From positions 7,754-71,753 of the forward strand of contig LSRX01000814.1 of NCBI GenBank assembly GCA_001939145.1: a stretch of 64,000 nt of DNA, in the 5' to 3' direction. Shown here one piece after another: positions 57,752 through 64,000 of the stretch. The stretch comes from Symbiodinium microadriaticum (lineage: Eukaryota; Sar; Dinophyceae; Suessiales; Symbiodiniaceae). Under the pieces are notes generated by a model. It was not told the DNA's origin. It ran no database searches and saw only the letters and a list, made by a program, of their open reading frames with translations. The position numbers and the translations under genes were made by a program. Position 1 is the first letter of the stretch. Each line of letters starts with the position of its first letter.

Positions 57752-57772
57752 GCTTCAGGGTTTAGGGTTTAG
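57752..57772 (+). repeat. Short TTTAGGG array
   Basis: ttcagggtttagggtttag: two perfect heptamers. Confidence 0.6.
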
Positions 57773-58328
57773 TAGTTCGCTAGAATCCAGAGTTTCCTGC
57801 AGATTATTGCAAAGGGCCTGGGCACTGTCAGGCTTACTCTAAGCCCACCTCAAACATCGTTAAAGACACTAGATCCGTCTTCCTACACAGGCGTAATGGC
57901 ACTCGTGCGCATAGGGTCCTTTGTCCTGATTTATCTGAGTACAGTGCGCAGCGTACTTTAGAAACACCTTAAAGTTCAATAAAGTCACTCTAGCTTCCTA
58001 CTCGCACCGCTTCCTTCGGTCTAACTCAAAATACGATTCGTTCGCTGGTCTGTCGCACCCCTGCACTTCACCTGCAGTGATGAACCGGAAACGCAAAGCA
58101 AGAGCTCTTGAATCTGCGACGAAGACCTGAACAGGCGCTATCCCGGTGCTTCTCAACACATGAATCCGATCTTCTCACAGATGGCGCAAACTCAGCATGC
58201 AATACGGCGCAATGCCGATCCAAGAAGAGGCATTGTACGGTTCCGGGCTCTCACAGCGCAAGTTCCTCTTGGGTGGGATCCACATAACAATGAAATATTC
58301 CTTCTATTCTGAGCTGCGGGAGGATCAC

Positions 58329-58521
58329 TTATAGCTCGGCCCAGGGCTTGATGGAGTTCATGCGCTCCTGGCGTCGCTCCGAGGCCAGGCGCTCCTGCCG
58401 CTGCCGCGCTTTCGATGCGGACTCCGTCTTTGGCAGCCGGCAGTTGTGGAGCAGTTGTGGAGATAACTTCATTTCCAAAAGACCCTCCGTCGGGCGCCTT
58501 CTCCTCAAGCTCTTGTTGGAC
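58329..58521 (-). CDS. C-terminal exons of a charged helical protein
   Basis: 58498-58521 (VQQELEEK, acceptor GTCAGCAG, donor GC type) and 58329-58427 (TESASKARQRQERLASERRQ, then ERMNSIKPWAEL and TAA; acceptor CCAAAG), joined in phase 0 across a 70-nt intron. The tail is rich in Arg, Gln and Glu. A possible earlier exon near 58950-59010 reads AERVAKVSEKRKQ. Family unknown. Confidence 0.45.
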
Positions 58522-59579
58522 CTGCTGACAACAGCTGAAGTTTGGGGAAGCTTCCGATCTTGAGGGCTGTCCCTAGAGTCTGGAGGTCGCCAGGCAAAGC
58601 GCGGATGTGACGACAGATCTATGGAATCATCTCGACACGTGCTTGCTCAAGGATTCACTTGACTTGAGCCGAAGCTGAAGCCCCAAAAACCACCAGAGAG
58701 ACAGACAGAAGAAAAGGCTGGGAATCCCCCTCATCGAAACTGCATTCGACGGCTCTCATGGCCTTCTCTTGCCACGTCTCGACCTGCCTCGGCCGTGCAC
58801 TCCAAACACATCAGCTATGAGGCTTTCGTCTTATCTGTTTAAGGTTTAGGGCTAAGGACAACTGAGTTTGGGTTGGTTTGAATCCGGCATCTCTCGGGCC
58901 TGGTAGCAAGTCCCACAAAGCCCTTGACAGCTGCAGCCAAGCCGAGATAAGCCAAGAGGCTGCTTGCGCTTCTCGGAGACCTTTGCAACACGCTCGGCAC
59001 CTCGCAAGTCCCGGGCGGATTAAATGCACCATGTCTACATCATGTGTCGTGTCATGTGTATCATGTCTTGTACGGGGGTGCTGGGATTGGAAATGATCTT
59101 CCAAAAAAGTGAAAGCGTGTGCCACTTGGCACTTGTTGCTAAATGGAAGACAATGAGACTTGGACTTGGACTTCTCTTGGAACAGTTTCGAACAGAGCTT
59201 TGTACATTCTCGGGGACATGCCGCCTTCTTCCTAAAACCGCTGGCATGTCTCGTTGCCTGCAGTGTTGCTCCGAACAGCAACATTCGAACTCAATCGATG
59301 GCCGAGAGCATTCATTGGCATCATTGGCCAAGCGTGGTGGGCTCCCCGAACTACTCTACCGGCAAGTGCCCGAGAGCTGAAGTTTGCAAAGTCTGGGTAC
59401 AGTAACGGCTCACCCACTGGAAGAATAATGTCGTGAAATCATCGAAGGAAGCGCAGTTCAAAGTAAACTTGCAACTTCGAGGACGGAACTTTCGATCAGC
59501 TTCTGCCGCATCTGGTCGAGCATGACCTCTCGCCTGGAAGAAAGGATGTTGAGCTTCCGGGCAGAGACTTGGACACCCT

Positions 59580-59694
59580 ACTCTCTCTGTCTCTCTCCCT
59601 CTCTCATGCTGTCTGTCTCTCTCCCTCTCTCTCTCTCTCGCTCTTGCGCTCTCTCTCTCTCTCTCTCTGTCTGCCTCTCTCTCTCTCTCGCGCA
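59580..59694. repeat. (CT)n-rich tract
   Basis: Explains the Ser/Leu and Arg/Glu frames on the two strands. Confidence 0.9.
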
Positions 59695-59829
59695 ACGCTG
59701 GTTCGAAGAGCTCTGTCGATATTGGGATTGGGGGAATTTAATATGAGAAGAAAGAGCATGCAGGCGCAACGCGACTTGACGCGCGATCAGTGCCCTACTG
59801 CCTTCCTGCACTCTTAGGAGTGCAGCGTC

Positions 59830-59970
59830 ATGCGAGCAGATGGCTTCGTGTACTCGCAACTAGACTCACTAGACTTTCTCAAATGCGAGGGGCTATCGAC
59901 GCTGAGAGATGCTTTCAAAGCGAAGTTTGAAGAGCGGCACGCTGTTCAGATGGGACTGGAGGCAGCTTGA
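59830..59970 (+). CDS. Short plus-strand frame MRADGFVYSQLDSLDFL
   Basis: Open from an ATG to TGA, 46 codons, following an acceptor-like GAGTGCAG; a GC donor candidate follows CTGGAG. MRADGFV recalls the start of RNA 2'-phosphotransferases (MRxDGYV), but the later conserved motifs are absent. Plus strand, against the trend of the window. Confidence 0.2.
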   Translation: MRADGFVYSQLDSLDFLKCEGLSTLRDAFKAKFEERHAVQMGLEAA

Positions 59971-60152
59971 GCACACAGGGGCACAACTACAACATTGCTA
60001 AAACTGAGGTGAAGTACGCCATCGGAAGCTCGTTCTCGGGTGCACTTCCTGTACCTACACCAAAGAAGACAAAACGTTCAGTGAACAGTGAGGAATGAAT
60101 ACATGTTGCAATGCAGACACTGTGCCGTCCTACACAAGTATGCATGTGTGCG

Positions 60153-60200
60153 TACGTGTGTGTGTGTGTGCCCCTCTCTCTCTCTCTCTCTCTTTCTATC
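60153..60200. repeat. (TG)n then (CT)n tract
   Basis: Compound dinucleotide tract. Confidence 0.9.
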
Positions 60201-61572
60201 CATACATCCATACTCGCAGACATTTCACCGGGGACCTAGATCTCGAGCTTTCGGGGTTCTTCCGGGTCCCGGAGCAGGCTGGGTCCCTGGCGAGTTGCGC
60301 GCGTTCTCCTGCTTCCTGATGCATCAAAAACAAAAAGCGACAAGTCAGAGCTAACGAGAAAGAGGTGAAGCAGGTTCGTTGATCTCTTTTCCTTCTGCTG
60401 AAAGCTTCGGAGAACCAGTTGGTTGTTGGGGAAGCCCTGCGACCTCCGTGCCCTCAATGCATACGGCAAACCTTTTCGCAGCCTACCGAGGCGTCGAGAA
60501 CCAACGGTGAGGGACAAAAAGAATTGAGGGCTTGGGCATGGTGCCATCGATACAACGTAGTTACACGGACATAACTTTCGAGCACGACTAACGAACATCT
60601 ACGGGGAGACGGGCAACCTGCAAACGACTTCGGTTACAGTCTCGTGTTTTGCTTCTTTCTCGCGGCGATCCCATCGCAACATCGAACGACAACCTCGAAG
60701 GCAGATCTCGACGATCACACATCTCGTTGTCGCCATTACAACAAAAACGCAACACGCCAGAACAGGTAGTGCGTGAAACCGCTTGTGTTTCATGGTTGGC
60801 AGATTCTGAAGGGACGATACGGTCTTCTATGACCAGTATGAGACTGTATTAATTCGGGACGCTTGACGTTCTCAACACTCGGCAAGCTGCAGAGCCAAAG
60901 TAAACAACAAAAACAACCATGGGAAAATGCTGAGCTCTCCAAGCAAGGGGCTTTGTCTGCACCTCTCGCTCGGTTCTCAAGGCTTCTTTGGCCTGCACGG
61001 AGCACCGAAGCCAACGTAGTTTGGAGCGCTGCAAGTCTTCAAAGACCACCCCCAAAACCAACCGGTTCTGTGCTCAGCTAAGCACCCGACGAACAAATCG
61101 TGAAAGCGTAAAATGCTAAAATGAGCTGAAACCCAAAGCGTGGGACAGCCTTCCTGTAAGCATTAGCATGCACGCAACCCGAAAGCCTGAGCCACAACTC
61201 TTAAGGCACCATGCCTTGCTCCCTGGACGGCCTCTGAAAGCAATAATGCTGTAACTGAAGAGCCAATAATGCGTACAAGACGTGGCAGACGGCGCGCCAG
61301 GTCTGCAACTTCCTGTGCCCTGAGATTTTCCTGGGCCGCAGGAAGCAGGGGTCAAATGCGGTCGGGTTCTGGGTGTGTCTCGGTAGCCTGTTGTCGAGAG
61401 TTCACGCCTCAGTTCTTGCTTTCCTAAACACCGTATACACTGCACCTTAAACAAGCTCTTAGTCAGGACTGTCAGAACTCATCTACAATTCTATGGCGCT
61501 GCGAGTACGGTGTCTTCCCAAGCTTTCCAACGACTGTTTCTCAGGGGTCAGATGAGATTAGTCACCGCCGCC

Positions 61573-61886
61573 TTAAGCCATGACACAACAGGTAACAGAC
61601 ATGTGAGTGCCGTATAGGGGGTAGGTGAAGTCGCCGGCACTTCCAAGAGAAAGCCGTGCAAGAGTGGGCCCAGAAATGCAGGCAAGGCAACCTCTGTTTC
61701 CAGTGCTCAAGAATCCGTACAGCAGCTGAATAAAACAAAGGCAGAAAAAAGGCACAGAACATACAACAACCTCCAAAGACATCGCAGCTTCTGTGTAAAA
61801 CTTATGCTCAAGACCTGATGCCCAAAAGTCCATCAGCTCCATGCAAAATGGAGATTCCAAGGCAAGTTTGGAGAGATTCAAGACTT
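61573..61886 (-). CDS. Candidate terminal exon, possible acyltransferase-3-like end
   Basis: Starts after a good acceptor (CTCTCACTCCAACCTTCAG), runs about 104 codons and stops at TAA. It contains a hydrophobic run (VVCSVPFFCLCFIQLLYGFL) and, near the end, LGSAGDFTYPLYGTHMSV, which weakly recalls the last transmembrane helix of acyltransferase family 3 proteins. That match is thin and could be chance. Confidence 0.3.
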
Positions 61887-62042
61887 CTGAAGGTTGGAGT
61901 GAGAGAGGTTCCCAACATCCGCGGCTGAAGCGCGACCTCGAGCCAACACTCCCCAACTCATCCCCGAAACTCCCTGAACCACCCTAGGCCCTATGCCCTA
62001 AGCCCGAAACCTTAGAGACAGTCAGACTATGAGGTCCCAGAC

Positions 62043-63032
62043 CTTCCGCGCGCGCTCGTAGACAAGCCGGAGCTGATCCTGGGGATCTCTTTGAGGGTCT
62101 GAAGGCTTCCAGGAGTGCTGAAGCCAGTTGTTGGGCGCAGCGTCCAGGCAAGGATTCGTGCGGGCTTTTTATTTGTGGCCAATTCGGCGCCGAACGTCCG
62201 CAAGCCGCGAGCCTCAAGGGTCCCTCTGCTCTGTAGCTGTATGCAGGGCTGTAGCCTGATTGTTCAAAGCCCTCTGGCCCTTTTGGGAAGGTTAGAGGCC
62301 CGCCCGGCCGCAGGGCCGCAGATGCAAAGCTCGGTCGGGTCCTGGTATTGGCCCCACGCACGCGTCATCTTCTCCAGCAGCTCCCGCTGCCTCCGGCCGG
62401 CAAGAAACTGGTCCCGAACGCTCTTGGAGTCGGCGGTAGTGAGCGGTAGTGGCTAGGAGCTAGGGTTTGATCATTTGTATCGAGTTCACTGCTCTAGACT
62501 GCAGCGAATTCCGCTTGCACAATCTGGACCCTTTCCTGTTTCCAACTCTGCGAAGTGCCCCGATCCGCCAACCCGCTGGTGACAGAAAGTGTCGCCTCCG
62601 CATCTCTTGTTCTTGCCGGCGGCCGCGGGCGGCAGCCGCGCGATTCTCAGCTTGCCTGACTATAGAACCATCCGCCAAACTGTCAAACTGTGAAAGTTTA
62701 CCATCGACGAAGCCCGATAAAGCGCACTGCGCTTGAATCGGTCATTTTCCCCGAAGTCTGACCCTCAGCCAGCATCAATGAAGCGTTGAGCGCCTGAGCT
62801 GGGACTGCCGCTCCTCATCCTGACCGCTAGCAGACAGACACGAAAGCAGCTCAGAACGAATCCGCTCCTCTTGGATGCATGAGCTTGTGGCTGCGCTTCT
62901 CAGCCCTCCACGTCCCCCAAACCGAACCTCAGCCGCTGGCCTTGTGACTGAAAACCGAATCGAACTTTGGCTATTCGGCCTGGGACCCTCTGAATAGCTC
63001 CCGCCTGCTGGGCGCGCCGGTGCTCTGCTTTC
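62043..63032 (-). CDS. Arg/Glu/Gln-rich coiled-coil protein, five chained exons
   Basis: Exons 62987-63032, 62794-62867, 62596-62655, 62317-62420 and 62043-62098, all minus strand. Every junction keeps phase (2-0, 0-2, 2-2, 2-1, 1-0) and every acceptor ends in AG. Donors read GT, GC, GC, GC and GT. The product is highly charged and helical: AEHRRAQQAGAIQR, ERIRSELLSCL, DEERQSQLRRQAENRAAAAR, RRQEQEMRRSVRDQFLAGRR, QRELLEKMTRAWGQYQDP and QLRLVYERARK. It also has a short CIC motif before DPQRDPQDQ. I do not recognise the family; coiled-coil flagellar or cytoskeletal proteins have this composition, but that is only an impression. Neither start nor stop was found, so both ends are open. Confidence 0.65.
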
Positions 63033-63079
63033 CTCAAGGTGTCGCTTCCCACGCTTGGGATTTGCGGGATTCTTGTAGG

Positions 63080-63310
63080 AACCCCTGAACCCGCACAGCC
63101 CAAACCAAGGAGGTCCTAAACTGCCGGCCCCTAAACCCTATAAACTCAACCCCCCAAAACGCCAGACTGTGCGGAGTTGGGTAAAATCTCAATATAATAC
63201 CCTAAAGCAACCTTCGTTTGTGAACCCCTAACCCTGCCGACTTCCAACATCTAAACCCAACTCTCAACCTAAAGTAAAACCCTCCTCACTCCCCCAGAAC
63301 CCCCGAAGCC
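63080..63310 (-). repeat. Degenerate CCCTAAA-like island
   Basis: About 230 bp, one of the longest islands, with cccctaaaccctataaactc, accctaaagcaacc, gaacccctaaccctgcc and aacccaactctcaacc. Confidence 0.65.
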
Positions 63311-64000
63311 TCAAGCCGAACCTCCCACGGCGCCTCTGCCTCGCCTCGTGGCGGGTCTTCACTTCCTGCTGGCGGTGTTTTGTTGGGGAAAGCTGGTTTT
63401 TGGAATAATTTAGGATTCAGTGCTTTTGGGTGGAAGCTTTCTATGGCCTGCGGTTTATGCGGCTTTGGATGTTTTTTTTTCTTGGGTGTAGGGCCGGGCT
63501 TGGAGGGTGTACAGCGCTTGACGGTCTGCAGGGCTTGAGAATTTGGGCTTTAGGGTGCAGTTTCAAATTGGGGGATTCACAAAGGTAGCATAGGTTCTGC
63601 CTGGATGCACTTTTGTGCACGATCCTCCATACAAGCCGGAGACTGGATCGCGATTCAGGTTGGAGCTAAAAAGTCATGCGGTTGTGGTCTCGAAATGCTG
63701 GAATTTCCCGGGTAGTAGAGAAAGGCCCTTCGGCGCCGCGCCCGACGACAGCAGCAGAAGCCCAGGTCCATCACTCTCGCCAACAGCAACCCAGTGCACA
63801 AGACAGACGGCAAGTCACCAAGGAAACCCCGGCTGTCATCGAACACCCGAAACAAAAGCCGACAGAAACACAAGGCCTCGGGACTGGGCTTTCGGGCTCG
63901 TCCTGGCATTCGGGTGTGATTTGACTGGGTGTCCAGGCTTCAAGTCGGGAGGAGTTCTCAAGGCTTCCGAAACAAGACTATCTACTCCTATGCAGCTCAT

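Larger units (their letters stand above)
58522..61572. other. Mostly non-coding; CT and TG tracts
   Basis: Apart from the weak plus-strand frame at 59830 and the scrap near 58950-59010, nothing chained was found. Confidence 0.35.

Noticed and set aside
59351..59859. Arg/Glu-rich minus-strand frames
   Set aside because: Translations of the (CT)n-rich tract at 59580-59694.
1..64000. CRISPR arrays, bacterial operons, ribosome-binding sites
   Set aside because: Direct repeats seen are microsatellites or telomere-like; gene structure is eukaryotic with introns.

Overview
This window looks like dinoflagellate nuclear DNA, most likely from a Symbiodiniaceae-like (Suessiales) genome. Four observations support this: about 50% GC by eye; no bacterial gene layout; protein-coding sequence mostly cut into exons of 13 to 150 nt; and introns that start with GC or GA as often as GT and end in AG, usually followed by G. 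That splice pattern is described for dinoflagellates. Many degenerate TTTAGGG/CCCTAAA islands and many microsatellites fill the rest.

Only one gene is visible as a long open frame: a minus-strand protein of about 924 residues (17895-20669) that appears to fuse a C2H2-like zinc finger, a TruA-like segment, a 2-oxoglutarate/Fe(II) oxygenase domain and a complete aldo-keto reductase. The other genes were found by reading short exons by eye and checking that reading phase is kept across introns. The best is a NEK-family protein kinase (minus strand, 6406-12991) with 17 exons that recover most of the kinase domain. Other minus-strand chains are an Arg/Glu/Gln-rich coiled-coil gene (62043-63032), an acidic-then-basic coiled-coil gene with its stop (48206-49286), a Sel1-repeat gene (35196-37605), a gene ending at 55732 (exons to 57336), a short terminal coiled-coil pair (58329-58521) and a pair of exons with a GDYVEY-type motif (3565-3802). 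Further single candidate exons are listed with low confidence.

Layout: 0-6 kb, repeats plus a few minus-strand exons; 6.4-13 kb, NEK kinase; 13-17.9 kb, microsatellites and telomere-like islands; 17.9-20.7 kb, fusion enzyme; 20.7-35 kb, sparse, with isolated exon candidates and a possible reverse-transcriptase scrap; 35-37.6 kb, Sel1 gene; 38-46.9 kb, repeat-rich; 46.9-49.3 kb, coiled-coil gene and a neighbouring exon; 49.8-52 kb, dense microsatellites; 52-58.5 kb, several minus-strand exons; 58.5-63 kb, repeats and the coiled-coil gene. Nearly every coding signal is on the minus strand, which fits the unidirectional gene blocks known in dinoflagellates. I see no operon-like cooperation between these genes. 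All exon calls are by-eye translations; no database search was run.
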